NCBI RefSeq assembly: GCF_003369565.1
Contig: NZ_PIOD01000003.1
Span: 62,001-126,000 of the forward strand
Source of the DNA: Oceanobacillus chungangensis
GTDB lineage: Bacteria; Bacillota; Bacilli; Bacillales; Amphibacillaceae
Direction of reading: 5' to 3'
Length of the DNA: 64,000 nucleotides
Shown: positions 15,642-23,590 of the stretch, in pieces
How the letters are laid out: every line of letters begins with the position of its first letter
Position numbering within the stretch: position 1 is the first letter of the stretch
Translations under genes and position numbers: made by a program
Notes under the pieces: generated by a model
What the model saw: the letters and a program-made list of their open reading frames with translations, nothing else
The model's database searches: none
Told to the model about the DNA's origin: nothing

Positions 15642-16367
15642 TTAAGCACCTCCATAAATTAGAAAAGCTTCTTCAATCGTAGTGGAATTGGTTTCCGCCT
15701 TTAATTGCTCTGGAGTGCCAACAGCTATCATCGTTCCATCACGCATTAATCCTAAACGACCACATTTTTCAGCTTCATCCATAACATGCGTGGTAACAAT
15801 AATGGTCGTGCCCTTACGATTTAATTCATAAAACGCTTCCCATATGCTTTTTCTTAGTACAGGATCAATGCCAACAGTCGGTTCATCAAGTATCAATATT
15901 TCAGGTTCATGCAGAAGTGCAATAGCAAGCGACAATCTCCGCTTCATCCCACCAGAATAATTTGAGACAGGCTTATGAAGATGATCCATTAGATTTACAA
16001 TCTGCATCACTTCATTAATCCTCTGTTTCTGCTTTTTCCCTTTCAATCCATATAAACTTGCAAAAAATTGCAGGTTTTCATATGCTGTTAAATCCTCATA
16101 CAAAGCATCTGCTTGTGCCATATACCCTACTCTCTCCATTAGTTTTAATGATGGCATCTTCTTTTGAAAAATATAGTTCTCTCCAGAGTTTGGCACATCA
16201 AGTCCAGCCAATTCCTTTACCAATGTCGATTTTCCAGCCCCTGATGGTCCTAGAAGGCCGAATATCTCACCTTCGTAGATTTCTAGATTAATATTTTTTA
16301 ATACTTCATGTTTGCCAAATTGCTTTGACACCTTGCGAATCGATATACATGTACTTTCATTTCTCAT
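15642..16367 (-). CDS. ABC transporter ATP-binding protein
   Basis: The 241-residue protein has all nucleotide-binding motifs: Walker A GLLGPSGAGKSTLVK, Q-loop GYMAQADALYE, signature NYSGGMKRRLSLA, Walker B EILILDEPTVGIDP and H-loop TTHVMDEAEKC. It is of the drug-export type (DrrA/CcmA-like) and pairs with the ABC-2 permease encoded one base downstream. The promoter region holds two TGAGT-N4-ACTCA dyads, suggesting TetR control. The operon is divergent from the MerR gene, separated by a phased box array. Confidence 0.93.
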   Translation of the reverse strand: MRNESTCISIRKVSKQFGKHEVLKNINLEIYEGEIFGLLGPSGAGKSTLVKELAGLDVPNSGENYIFQKKMPSLKLMERVGYMAQADALYEDLTAYENLQFFASLYGLKGKKQKQRINEVMQIVNLMDHLHKPVSNYSGGMKRRLSLAIALLHEPEILILDEPTVGIDPVLRKSIWEAFYELNRKGTTIIVTTHVMDEAEKCGRLGLMRDGTMIAVGTPEQLKAETNSTTIEEAFLIYGGA

Positions 16368-16387
16368 CTAAATCACCCTTTCTAAAA

Positions 16388-16451
16388 AGTGAGTAATTAC
16401 TCACTAAAGCATAAACCACTTTTTATTTTTTGTAAAGTGAGTAATCACTCA
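16388..16451 (-). promoter_or_regulatory. Two TetR-type operators before the ABC exporter operon
   Basis: AGTGAGTAATTACTCACT (16388-16405) is a perfect 18-bp palindrome. A second site, TGAGTAATCACTCA (16438-16451), has the same TGAGT/ACTCA arms. The centres are about 48 bp apart, just upstream of the ATPase gene whose operon ends in a TetR gene. Confidence 0.8.
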
Positions 16452-16500
16452 TATTATTTGTAAATTTTAGTCTAGTTGCTTGCTAACCAGTGCTTTTGTC

Positions 16501-16576
16501 GAATATCGGCGTCTGCCTAGAATATATCGGTGAGTTCGAAGCAGTTATCGGCGCCTTTTCGTATATATCGGTATTC
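16501..16576 (+). repeat. Phased ATATCGG box array, locus B
   Basis: ATCGG boxes begin at 16505, 16526, 16547 and 16567 (spacing 21, 21, 20), with cores TATCGGCG or TATCGGT and unrelated spacers. Located in the divergent gap between the ABC exporter operon and the MerR gene; same family as locus A. Confidence 0.85.
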
Positions 16577-16627
16577 TCCAGTTCTTAAACTAATTGCACA
16601 ACGAAAATTTATTTTAAATATCTCTTG

Positions 16628-16648
16628 ACCTTGACGCAGCGTCAAGGT
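16628..16648 (+). promoter_or_regulatory. MerR-type operator dyad
   Basis: Arms ACCTTGACGC and GCGTCAAGGT are perfectly complementary around a central A. The dyad overlaps a TTGACG -35-like box and lies 30 bp before the MerR gene start, with CATAAT at 16653 as a candidate -10. Confidence 0.75.
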
Positions 16649-16678
16649 TTATCATAATAGTTGTCAGGAGGGATACAG

Positions 16679-17440
16679 ATGGAATATACCGTTAATAAAT
16701 TGGCGCAGCTCTCAGGTGTAAGCGGGAGAACCCTTCGATATTATGACCAGATTGGATTACTAAAGCCGGCAAGAATTAATTCATCTGGTTATCGTATTTA
16801 CGGTCAGAAGGAGGTTGATCTGCTGCAGCAGATTTTATTCTATCGTGAATTAGAAATAAGTCTCGAAGAAATCATGAATATTATTCAGGATCCCGCTTTT
16901 AATCAAACAGACGCGTTAAAAGATCATTATCGAAAACTAATGCAGAAGAGAGCCCATCTTGACAATCTTATGGCTACTGTTGAAAAGACGATTTCCAGTA
17001 AAGAAGGAGGAATCACAATGCAGGATAAAGAGAAATTCGCAGCATTTAAAGAGAAAATGATAGACGAGAACGAACAAAAATACGGTGATGAAGTTCGCGA
17101 AAAATATGGTGATGATACTGTTAATGCTAGTAATGCCAAACTGAGAGGAATGTCGGAAGAAGCCTTTCAAGCGATGAATAATTTGGGTGAAGAATTTTTT
17201 TCCTTACTTGAACAGGCATATGCTACTGGAGATCCAGCTTCAGATTTAGCACAAAAGGTGGCGGCAAAGCATAAAGAGTGGTTGATGTACTCATGGCCGA
17301 GTTATTCAAAGGAGGCACATGCAGGTCTTGCGGAAATGTATGTTGCCGACGAGCGTTTCACTGCTTATTATGACAAACAGGTTAAAGGTGGCACCGAATT
17401 CTTACGCGATGCTATTCTGAATTATTTAGGAATGAAATAA
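16679..17440 (+). CDS. MerR family regulator with TipAS ligand-binding domain
   Basis: The 253-residue protein starts with a MerR winged helix (MEYTVNKLAQLSGVSGRTLRYYDQIGLLKP, given here as position 1-30) and the linker helix ending near residue 110. The C-terminal 130 residues contain the TipAS antibiotic-recognition domain (EEFFSLLEQAYATGDP, HKEWLMYSWPSYSKEAH, MYVADERFTAYYD). Relatives include B. subtilis Mta and Streptomyces TipAL, which activate multidrug transporter genes. ATG 16679 has AGGAGGG upstream; a TTG at 16661 is less likely. A perfect dyad upstream suggests autoregulation. No adjacent transporter is on the same strand. Confidence 0.9.
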   Translation: MEYTVNKLAQLSGVSGRTLRYYDQIGLLKPARINSSGYRIYGQKEVDLLQQILFYRELEISLEEIMNIIQDPAFNQTDALKDHYRKLMQKRAHLDNLMATVEKTISSKEGGITMQDKEKFAAFKEKMIDENEQKYGDEVREKYGDDTVNASNAKLRGMSEEAFQAMNNLGEEFFSLLEQAYATGDPASDLAQKVAAKHKEWLMYSWPSYSKEAHAGLAEMYVADERFTAYYDKQVKGGTEFLRDAILNYLGMK

Positions 17441-17466
17441 TTCAAACTAATTCCAGGTTAAAAATT

Positions 17467-17499
17467 GGAATAGAGGAGAAATGATACCTCCTCTATTCC
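17467..17499 (+). terminator. Intrinsic terminator after MerR gene
   Basis: GGAATAGAGGAG (17467-17478) pairs perfectly with CTCCTCTATTCC (17488-17499). Confidence 0.85.
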
Positions 17500-17540
17500 T
17501 TATTTCTCCTGAATGAATAAATTACAATAACGGCATCATT

Positions 17541-18179
17541 TTATCTACCCAAATTTCTCTTATAAACAAAATAATACATACTAAGTGGCCACCATAGCAC
17601 AGCAAAGATTGGATAAATTGCCCAAATCGTATGTGGTGTAGATATGGCATTTACCAGAATAAAAAATGCACTGACGAATATACTCGCATGGATAGAATAC
17701 TTAAAATAACTTTTATTTGTCACATGAAAGATCGTCAACGGCCACCATAATACAACAAACGCTGGAAAAATTACCCATGGATAGCCTGGTTCAAGGAAGA
17801 TGTTTAGCATTAAATAATAGATAATAATAATTGAACTTCCTACGAGTGAAACAATAATGTTGCCTGCGCGTTTTCCTAATAACATTAAAATCGGCCAACA
17901 TAGAACCGGAAATACCGCATATAAGGCCCATGGATATCCCGGTGTATCCTGATAATTTTCGATGATAAGAAAAATAATAATAAGCATGCTGCATAAAACC
18001 GCAAAGAGCTTGTAAAACTTGTTTTTCATACAATATAAGCCAACTGGCCATAGCAGTAATCCAACGGAAGGATAAATAAACCAAATATGTTCTGAACTAG
18101 TTAGTAGATTTACAATGATTAAAAAAGCAATCGTCATGAAACTTCCTATAACCGCAAAACCAACCCCATATTTCTTCAT
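17541..18179 (-). CDS. Multi-pass membrane protein with repeated WxIYPxFxVLWWPL modules
   Basis: The 212-residue hydrophobic protein is built from four similar modules of about 50 residues, each containing a core such as IWFIYPSVGLLLWPVGLY, WALYAVFPVLCWPILML, PWVIFPAFVVLWWPLTIF and IWAIYPIFAVLWWPLSMYY, likely membrane hairpins. The same core occurs at the C-terminus of the upstream HAAS protein (IWFVYPTFAILWWPLSMYF). I do not recognise a named family. Start at ATG 18179 is fixed by AAGGAGAGATGAT; a longer ORF would overlap the upstream gene. It is the third gene of a PadR-HAAS-membrane operon, so a role in envelope or transport stress is only an inference from context. Confidence 0.75.
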   Translation of the reverse strand: MKKYGVGFAVIGSFMTIAFLIIVNLLTSSEHIWFIYPSVGLLLWPVGLYCMKNKFYKLFAVLCSMLIIIFLIIENYQDTPGYPWALYAVFPVLCWPILMLLGKRAGNIIVSLVGSSIIIIYYLMLNIFLEPGYPWVIFPAFVVLWWPLTIFHVTNKSYFKYSIHASIFVSAFFILVNAISTPHTIWAIYPIFAVLWWPLSMYYFVYKRNLGR

Positions 18180-18190
18180 ATCATCTCTCC

Positions 18191-18589
18191 TTAATTCGCT
18201 CGTTTCCAAATGAAATACATCGATAACGGCCACCATAATATAGCAAATGTTGGATAGACAAACCAGATTACATTAGGACTGTAATAAAAGTTCATGAAAA
18301 CAAACAATGCGATAATGATGATGCTCCCCCAAATAGAGAATCCTAAATTTAATTTTGTATTGTTCTTTTTAACTGGTTGCTTTACCCCAAGTTCATTTTT
18401 TAGATCTTCAATACTACCAAACTCAACAATCGCTTTATTAATAGCGTCTTCCTCAGCTTTTCCTTGCTCCATAAGATCCCATACTTTTTCCTCTAGGTTT
18501 TCCAAAACCTCCTCCATGATAGCTGTTTTCTGCTCGCTTTCTGGAATTCCCCTAAATAATTCATCAACATGGCCCTTTAACTCCTTCAA
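18191..18589 (-). CDS. HAAS-domain protein with C-terminal membrane hairpin
   Basis: The 132-residue protein has an N-terminal HAAS/DUF1700-type helical domain of about 75 residues (VDELFRGIPESEQKTAIMEEVLENLEEKVWDL, quoted as its position 8-39, and VEFGSIEDLKNELG) and two membrane segments, the last with IWFVYPTFAILWWPL. HAAS domains are encoded next to PadR regulators in Firmicutes and are thought to have a signalling role. It starts at TTG 18589, overlapping the PadR stop by four bases, with GGAGGG upstream. The downstream membrane protein shares its C-terminal module. Confidence 0.8.
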   Translation of the reverse strand: MKELKGHVDELFRGIPESEQKTAIMEEVLENLEEKVWDLMEQGKAEEDAINKAIVEFGSIEDLKNELGVKQPVKKNNTKLNLGFSIWGSIIIIALFVFMNFYYSPNVIWFVYPTFAILWWPLSMYFIWKRAN

Positions 18590-18915
18590 TCCAATCCCTC
18601 CATAAATAAATCAATAATATTCTTTGTTACTTTCCACTCTGCAACAGATTCCTTTAAATATGCTTTTCCAAGTGTCGTAATGGTATAATACTTTCTCTTT
18701 CCACCTTTAGATATCCCTCCTAAATAAGATTCAAGTAATTCCTTTTTTTCAAGACGTTGAAATACAGCATATAATGTTGCCTCTTTAATTTGGTAACGGT
18801 CATTTGTACGTGAACTAATCTCTTTTGAAATTTCATAGCCATATCGATCCTTTTCTAAGATAAGGCGTAAAATAATCGCATCCAAATGACCTCGTATAAA
18901 ATCACTTCTTATCAC
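18586..18915 (-). CDS. PadR family transcriptional regulator (pair 1)
   Basis: The 109-residue protein is a short PadR-type winged helix: FIRGHLDAIILRLILEKDRYGYEISKEIS, then KEATLYAVFQRLEKKELL and the wing SKGGKRKYYTITTLGKAYL. PadR proteins are dimeric repressors, often of the adjacent operon, responding to phenolics or cell envelope signals. It starts at GTG 18915 with AAGGACG upstream and is translationally coupled to the HAAS gene. Two direct repeats in the upstream region (18941 and 18974) may be its binding sites. Two other PadR-HAAS pairs occur in this window. Confidence 0.88.
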   Translation of the reverse strand: MIRSDFIRGHLDAIILRLILEKDRYGYEISKEISSRTNDRYQIKEATLYAVFQRLEKKELLESYLGGISKGGKRKYYTITTLGKAYLKESVAEWKVTKNIIDLFMEGLD

Positions 18916-18940
18916 ATTGCCACGTCCTTATTTTGTTAAT

Positions 18941-18996
18941 ACTCTATCTGACATAGTAATTATACTTCGGATTACTCTGCCTGTCAAAGTAATTTT
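18941..18996 (-). promoter_or_regulatory. Direct repeats in the PadR pair 1 promoter
   Basis: ACTCTATCTGACATAGTAAT at 18941 and ACTCTGCCTGTCAAAGTAAT at 18974 agree in 16 of 20 positions at 33-bp spacing. AGTAAT and ATTACT also form an inverted pair between them. Candidate PadR operators. Confidence 0.5.
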
Positions 18997-19045
18997 AAAT
19001 TAAATAGTATGATAATTTTGTATTTGTTTATATTTATTTAAACAA

Positions 19046-19347
19046 TGAACTTGAGCTACGTTGATTTCCGCTGCGGACAGTCGCGCATCCGGAGGGCAAC
19101 GCGGTCTGCTCCTTCCGGAAGAAAACCGCTTCCGATCAATCTTCAGCCGTTGCTATTTCCGCAGGAGTCTCCTGTCCTCCGCTACAATCAACGGCCATGA
19201 CAGAGGAATTGCTCTTTCGTCTTATATCATAGATAGAAAGATTACAGCAATTGCACAATCCCAGCGTAGTGTATATCCGTAGCGATTGGTCCAAGGGAAT
19301 TTGATACCCTAAGATAGATAGTTCACACTTTATATCAACTGCTATTT
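19046..19347 (+). repeat. MITE-like dispersed repeat, copy 3 (core deleted)
   Basis: The left half matches copies 1 and 2 closely (GATTTCCGCTGCGGACAGTC, CGCGGTCTGCTCCTTC, TCTTATATCATAGATAGAAA), and the right end TAGTTCACACTTTATATCAAC is the usual terminus. The central hairpin core is absent, leaving AGCGTAGTGTATATCCGTAG. It occupies most of the 525-base gap between the PadR operon and the MFS terminator; nothing else is seen in that gap apart from the PadR repeats. Confidence 0.7.
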
Positions 19348-19390
19348 AGAATTCATCTTTTGATAAATGTTAGAAATCAGCAAAATAAAA

Positions 19391-19429
19391 CCAGCTCCAT
19401 TTCAGATAAATTATCTGAGATGGAGCTGG
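19391..19429 (-). terminator. Intrinsic terminator after the 14-TM exporter
   Basis: CCAGCTCCATTTCAGATAA (from 19391) pairs with the complementary stretch ending at 19429 with one mismatch; on the minus strand a T-rich tail follows. Confidence 0.85.
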
Positions 19430-19440
19430 ATATCTACTAT

Positions 19441-20922
19441 CTATTTCTGCTCTTGTAACTCTTCTGATTCTACTGGTACAGCACGATACACAAAGAAAGC
19501 TAAGATTACGGCAATGATTGACAAAATAAACGAGATGAGATAAACAAGTTCAACACCAGAAACCATTGCCTCGTTTATGTTAGCAATATTTGCCGGGTCA
19601 TTTGATTGCTGTAAGATATTTTTTTGTCTTGCATTCATAATGCTAATAAATACTGATACACCAATCGCACCTGCTACGGGTTGTAGTGTTGACATGACCG
19701 CTGTTCCGTGTGGGTAGAGTCGTTTCGGCAATTGATTTAATCCATTGGTTTCTGCTGGCATCATAATTGCCGAGACTGAAAGCATTAGTAAAATATAACC
19801 GACAACTACAGCCCATACCGGTGTTGTTAAGCTTAATCGGCTCATCATGAACATCGTCCCACTTAGAACAATCGTAGCGGGAATCATCAGCACTCTAGGT
19901 CCAAATTTATCAAATAATCCGCCCATGAAAGGTGACATTATGCCATTTAAAATGCTACCAGGAAGTAGGACTAATCCTGCAGTGGCAGCAGCCAGCGCTA
20001 ATGGCCCTTGCATGTAAATAGGCAAAATAATTTCTGAAGCGAACATTGCCATGATAATGATTAAGAACATTAGCATACCATGGGTAAACATCGGGTAACG
20101 AAAGACACGTAAATCCATAATCGGTTCATCCAATTTCAATTGTCTGATAGCAAATAAAACTACACTAATGACGCCGATAATAATAATCGAGTATACTTTT
20201 GGACTGAAAAATCCTAATTCACTTGCTCCTGCTGAACTGAAACCATACACGATTGCTCCAAATCCTATTGAGGAGAATACTAGAGATAAAATATCGACTT
20301 TTGGCTTTGTTACCTCTGAAACATTTACTAAATATTTTAGTGCAAAAAGAATCGAAAACAGTGCAAACGGGATTACTGTGATAAACAGATAACGCCAACC
20401 GAGATATTCAACGATAATACCAGATAATGTTGGTCCAATTGAAGGTGCGAACATAATTACAAGACCAACAAGGCCCATTATTTTCCCTCTTCTTCTTGGT
20501 GGAAAAATTAATAAAAACACATTAAAAATGATTGGCATAAGTGCTCCAGTTCCTGCCGCCTGCATGAAACGACCTATAAGTAATATAGGGAAACTCGGGG
20601 CGAAGGCACTTATTGTAGTACCAATCGTAAAAACTAACATCGTTGTTATGAATATTTGCCTCGTAGTAAACCATTGCATCAATAATGCGGAGGCTGGAAT
20701 AACAATTCCCATTACTAACATAAAACCTGTTGCCATCCACTGCACAGTCGTAATGGAGACATTGAACTCCTCCATCAATGTTGTTAAGGCAATGTTTAAC
20801 AAGGTCTCATTTAATATCGCAAAGAAAGCTCCAATTATTAGTGAAATCATAATTGGTGCAACTTTAACATTCGGATCATCAGCCAAGTATTCATATTTCT
20901 TGGGTGGATTTGTGTTACTCAT
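19441..20922 (-). CDS. DHA2-type multidrug MFS exporter (EmrB/LmrB-like)
   Basis: The 493-residue protein has about 14 membrane segments and the DHA2 signatures: LNETLLNIALTTLMEEF (motif D1), the LLIGRFMQAAGTGALMP segment, and RRRGKIMGLVGLVIMFAPSIGPTLSG (motif C, given as its region about residue 130-155). It should be a proton antiporter exporting drugs; B. subtilis LmrB and Mdr-type proteins are the nearest remembered relatives. ATG 20922 follows GGAAGGAGTTTCAATTT; an earlier ATG at 20946 has no RBS. No regulator is adjacent. Substrate unknown. Confidence 0.9.
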   Translation of the reverse strand: MSNTNPPKKYEYLADDPNVKVAPIMISLIIGAFFAILNETLLNIALTTLMEEFNVSITTVQWMATGFMLVMGIVIPASALLMQWFTTRQIFITTMLVFTIGTTISAFAPSFPILLIGRFMQAAGTGALMPIIFNVFLLIFPPRRRGKIMGLVGLVIMFAPSIGPTLSGIIVEYLGWRYLFITVIPFALFSILFALKYLVNVSEVTKPKVDILSLVFSSIGFGAIVYGFSSAGASELGFFSPKVYSIIIIGVISVVLFAIRQLKLDEPIMDLRVFRYPMFTHGMLMFLIIIMAMFASEIILPIYMQGPLALAAATAGLVLLPGSILNGIMSPFMGGLFDKFGPRVLMIPATIVLSGTMFMMSRLSLTTPVWAVVVGYILLMLSVSAIMMPAETNGLNQLPKRLYPHGTAVMSTLQPVAGAIGVSVFISIMNARQKNILQQSNDPANIANINEAMVSGVELVYLISFILSIIAVILAFFVYRAVPVESEELQEQK

Positions 20923-21156
20923 AAATTGAAACTCCTTCCAGCTCATAAACTCTGAAGGTACTTATATGAAGCATTTTTCAGAAATGGCATGATAATAATA
21001 GCATGCGCATAAGAAGACAACAAGTAGCTCTGGACGATTTAAAAATATTTTATGTTTACTTACCACCATTTAGCCCATTCTTAAAAAATCAATCCCCATC
21101 TAGACAATTCCCCCATATATTAAATGGAACAATCTTAATAAGGGAGGAAATTATAA

Positions 21157-21603
21157 ATGGATTATTATCAACCACCATATAGAGATGAGGATGAAAGATT
21201 TATTAGCCTGCCTGGTTTCCCAGGAAGTCCTGGGCAAGGCTTTCCTGGGCAGCCGGGTGGAGGCTTCCCTGGGCAGCCGGGTGGTCCCGGTGGATTCCCC
21301 GGACAGCCTGCTGGCCCCGGTGGATTCCCTGGGCAACCTGGTGGTGGGCAGAGTGGTGCACCGACAACTCCACCCCCTAACTTCACCCCTCAACAATCAC
21401 AATTTCAAACATTTGCAGTGGATCCCGGCGCTATTCGTGGATGCCTATTCCGATTTACCTACATTTGGTTAAGAAGAGACGCCTTCTGGTTCTTCCCAAC
21501 ATTTGTTGGTAGAACATCTGTAGCTGGGTTTAGATGGAATGGCTTTAGATGGGTATACTTCGGAATTGATTTGGATCGCATCGAATCATTTCAATGCTTC
21601 TAA
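21157..21603 (+). CDS. Collagen-like (GFPGQPGG repeat) protein with conserved aromatic C-terminal domain
   Basis: The 148-residue product has a short charged head (MDYYQPPYRDEDERFISL), about 50 residues of GXY-type repeats (GFPGQPGG, GPGGFPGQP; five units), a Pro/Thr/Gln linker, and a 55-residue C-terminal domain rich in Phe, Trp and Arg (FRFTYIWLRRDAFWFFPTF, RWNGFRWVYFGID) with two Cys. There is no signal peptide. Similar Gly-Pro proteins with this type of tail occur in Bacilli and may be surface or spore associated, but I cannot name the family. RBS GGGAGGAAATTATAA. The repeats are GC-rich compared with the surroundings. Confidence 0.75.
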   Translation: MDYYQPPYRDEDERFISLPGFPGSPGQGFPGQPGGGFPGQPGGPGGFPGQPAGPGGFPGQPGGGQSGAPTTPPPNFTPQQSQFQTFAVDPGAIRGCLFRFTYIWLRRDAFWFFPTFVGRTSVAGFRWNGFRWVYFGIDLDRIESFQCF

Positions 21604-21633
21604 GTTAATGACATTGGACCATACAAACAACCT

Positions 21634-21668
21634 CCCCCCTTTCCTCATAAATTATTAGGAAAGGGGGG
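21634..21668 (+). promoter_or_regulatory. Hairpin enclosing the RBS of the next small gene
   Basis: CCCCCCTTTCCT (21634-21645) is the exact complement of AGGAAAGGGGGG (21657-21668), with loop CATAAATTATT. The 3' arm is the Shine-Dalgarno of the gene starting at 21676. There is no T tail, so this looks more like translational control than a terminator. Confidence 0.7.
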
Positions 21669-21675
21669 ATTACTT

Positions 21676-21879
21676 ATGAATCAATTAGCATTGCTCTTTT
21701 TAGCTGGAGTTCTTGCTGGTTTCGCGCTAATTGTTGTGACAGACCTTGCAGCTGCATTCCTTACTTCTACGGCAGTTATTAACTTCTTAATTGCTGCTGG
21801 TGCAATTGCAGTCATTGTGTTTGCATTGGCTATTATTTTTCTAGCCCTCAAAGCACTTTTCAATAATGTTACAAGATAG
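21676..21879 (+). CDS. Small membrane protein, two predicted helices
   Basis: The 67-residue product is almost entirely hydrophobic: LALLFLAGVLAGFALIVV, a short Thr/Ala loop, and FLIAAGAIAVIVFALAIIFL, ending in a basic tail (NNVTR). The ATG at 21676 follows AAAGGGGGGATTACTT, which is locked in a 12-bp stem with loop. It follows the collagen-like gene by about 70 bases and may be co-transcribed. No family is recognised. An antisense ORF in the same place is a shadow. Confidence 0.65.
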   Translation: MNQLALLFLAGVLAGFALIVVTDLAAAFLTSTAVINFLIAAGAIAVIVFALAIIFLALKALFNNVTR

Positions 21880-21998
21880 ATCAAATTAAAAAGTTTAGAT
21901 TTTATCTATCGGCACTGCCTTTGCTCCACTTTTGTGAAGAAAAAAGTATTAAACTAATTACCGCCACCGACAGAACTCGCAATTTACATGTTTAAAAA

Positions 21999-22028
21999 GG
22001 CTATCATCCTTAAAAAAGGATGATAGCC
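21999..22028 (-). terminator. Intrinsic terminator after the BCCT gene
   Basis: GGCTATCATCC (21999-22009) pairs with GGATGATAGCC (22018-22028); on the minus strand a T run follows. Confidence 0.88.
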
Positions 22029-22033
22029 TCGTT

Positions 22034-23590
22034 TTAATCTACTATTTTTTCTATTTTTGCTCTAGCTTCTCGTTTGCTAACAAGTCCTTGCTCTGCTGCC
22101 ATTACTTTTGCAATCTGCAACGCATTCCATAAAGGCGGCAATATTAAGAATGATACTGGGACGGCTGTGATAATAATTGAATTCTGGATCGAGGTAATAC
22201 TATCTTCCCCAATCGTCAGAATTGCTACAGTTGTAGCTCCAAAGATCACTGCCCAGAAAACACGCAACCAGCGTTTTGGATTATCATTCCCTTCGATTGA
22301 AGCTGCAATCGAATATGCCATTGTATCGGTTGTTGTTGCAACAAAGATAATCGAAACGAGTAAGAAGCCAAAGCCCATCAACGTACCCATTGGTAGTTGA
22401 TCTGTAATTGCCATTACAGCTGCAGGCATTCCAGCCTCATTTAACGCAGTTGAGACTGAACCTGGATTTTCCGATTCGAAAAACACACCTGTACCACCGA
22501 CAATCGAGAACCAGAAGTTAGTCACAATTGGGGCAACGATAGAAACGGTAAGCACCAACTCACGAATCGTTCGCCCCCTAGAAATCCTACTAATAAATAT
22601 AATTAACATTGGGGCATAGCCGATAAACCAACCCCAAAAAAATATAGTCCAAGATGAAAGCCAACCTTCATCCCCGCGATACATACTCATAGGGAAGAAG
22701 TTCTGTAAATGGAATCCTGTGCCACCGATAAATGCATCAATAATAAACATTGTCGGACCAATAGCCATCACAATCACGGCTAATAAAATAGTAAATTGCA
22801 CATTCCAATTACTTAAATGATAAATCCCGCGATCCACTCCTGAAGCAGCTGAAATACCAGCAATAATCACAAGTCCAACGACTACAATAATGCTCACTGT
22901 CAGTGTGTTAGGGACATCGAATAGATGATTTAAACCATAGGATATTTGTAAACCTAAGAAACCTAAAGGTCCTAATGTACCAGCAACAGTAGCAATGATG
23001 GAAAATATGTCTGCTAAAGAACCAATCACACTTTTTTGATATACTTTCTCACCAAAAATCGGATATAATAATCCCCTTGGCTTCAACGGCAAGCCTTTCT
23101 GATAATGAACATACATCATAACAATAACCGCTAATGTTCCAAGTATCGCCCATGCTGTAAAGCCCCAATGAATAAATGATTGTGCAAATGCAGCATTGAT
23201 ATTGTTAAATTCTCCACCACCGAATAATGGCGGGGTACTCATGTAATGATACATTGGCTCAGCAGCAGCCCAAAACACACCACCACTTGCAAGCAATGTA
23301 ACTAAAATCATAGATATCCAGCCAAAATAACTGTATTGTGGCTTATCTTGCTTCCCTAATTTAACTTTTCCGTACTTTGAAACTGCAAGCCCCAATCCAA
23401 TAAAGAAGTTCGCAAGCAATAGTATTTGCCAGTACGCTCCAAAGAGATCTGACGAATAAGCAAATAAGGTATCAACTGCATTTCCGACCATCTCGTTATC
23501 GTAAAATGAAATTAATACAAAGAGAATCAAGAATCCTCCACTTACAATAAATACAGGCCAATCTAATTTCTTTCCTTTTTCAGAATCCAC
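22034..23590 (-). CDS. BCCT family betaine/choline/carnitine-type transporter
   Basis: The 518-residue protein has 12 predicted membrane segments and the BCCT hallmarks: SGGVFWAAAEPMYHYMSTPP in the TM4 region (conserved Trp and Glu) and WTIFFWGWFIGYAPMLIIF in TM8, followed by ISRGRTIREL. Members import glycine betaine, choline, carnitine or proline betaine with Na+ or H+, usually for osmoprotection; a halotolerant lifestyle fits. The exact substrate cannot be told from sequence. The C-terminal tail is basic (SKREARAKIEKIVD), as in osmosensing relatives. It is monocistronic with its own terminator. Confidence 0.92.
   Translation of the reverse strand: MDSEKGKKLDWPVFIVSGGFLILFVLISFYDNEMVGNAVDTLFAYSSDLFGAYWQILLLANFFIGLGLAVSKYGKVKLGKQDKPQYSYFGWISMILVTLLASGGVFWAAAEPMYHYMSTPPLFGGGEFNNINAAFAQSFIHWGFTAWAILGTLAVIVMMYVHYQKGLPLKPRGLLYPIFGEKVYQKSVIGSLADIFSIIATVAGTLGPLGFLGLQISYGLNHLFDVPNTLTVSIIVVVGLVIIAGISAASGVDRGIYHLSNWNVQFTILLAVIVMAIGPTMFIIDAFIGGTGFHLQNFFPMSMYRGDEGWLSSWTIFFWGWFIGYAPMLIIFISRISRGRTIRELVLTVSIVAPIVTNFWFSIVGGTGVFFESENPGSVSTALNEAGMPAAVMAITDQLPMGTLMGFGFLLVSIIFVATTTDTMAYSIAASIEGNDNPKRWLRVFWAVIFGATTVAILTIGEDSITSIQNSIIITAVPVSFLILPPLWNALQIAKVMAAEQGLVSKREARAKIEKIVD

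Noticed and set aside
21168-21396. Pro/Gly-rich antisense ORFs opposite the collagen-like gene
   Set aside because: Composition simply mirrors the GXY repeats of the plus strand; no start signals.
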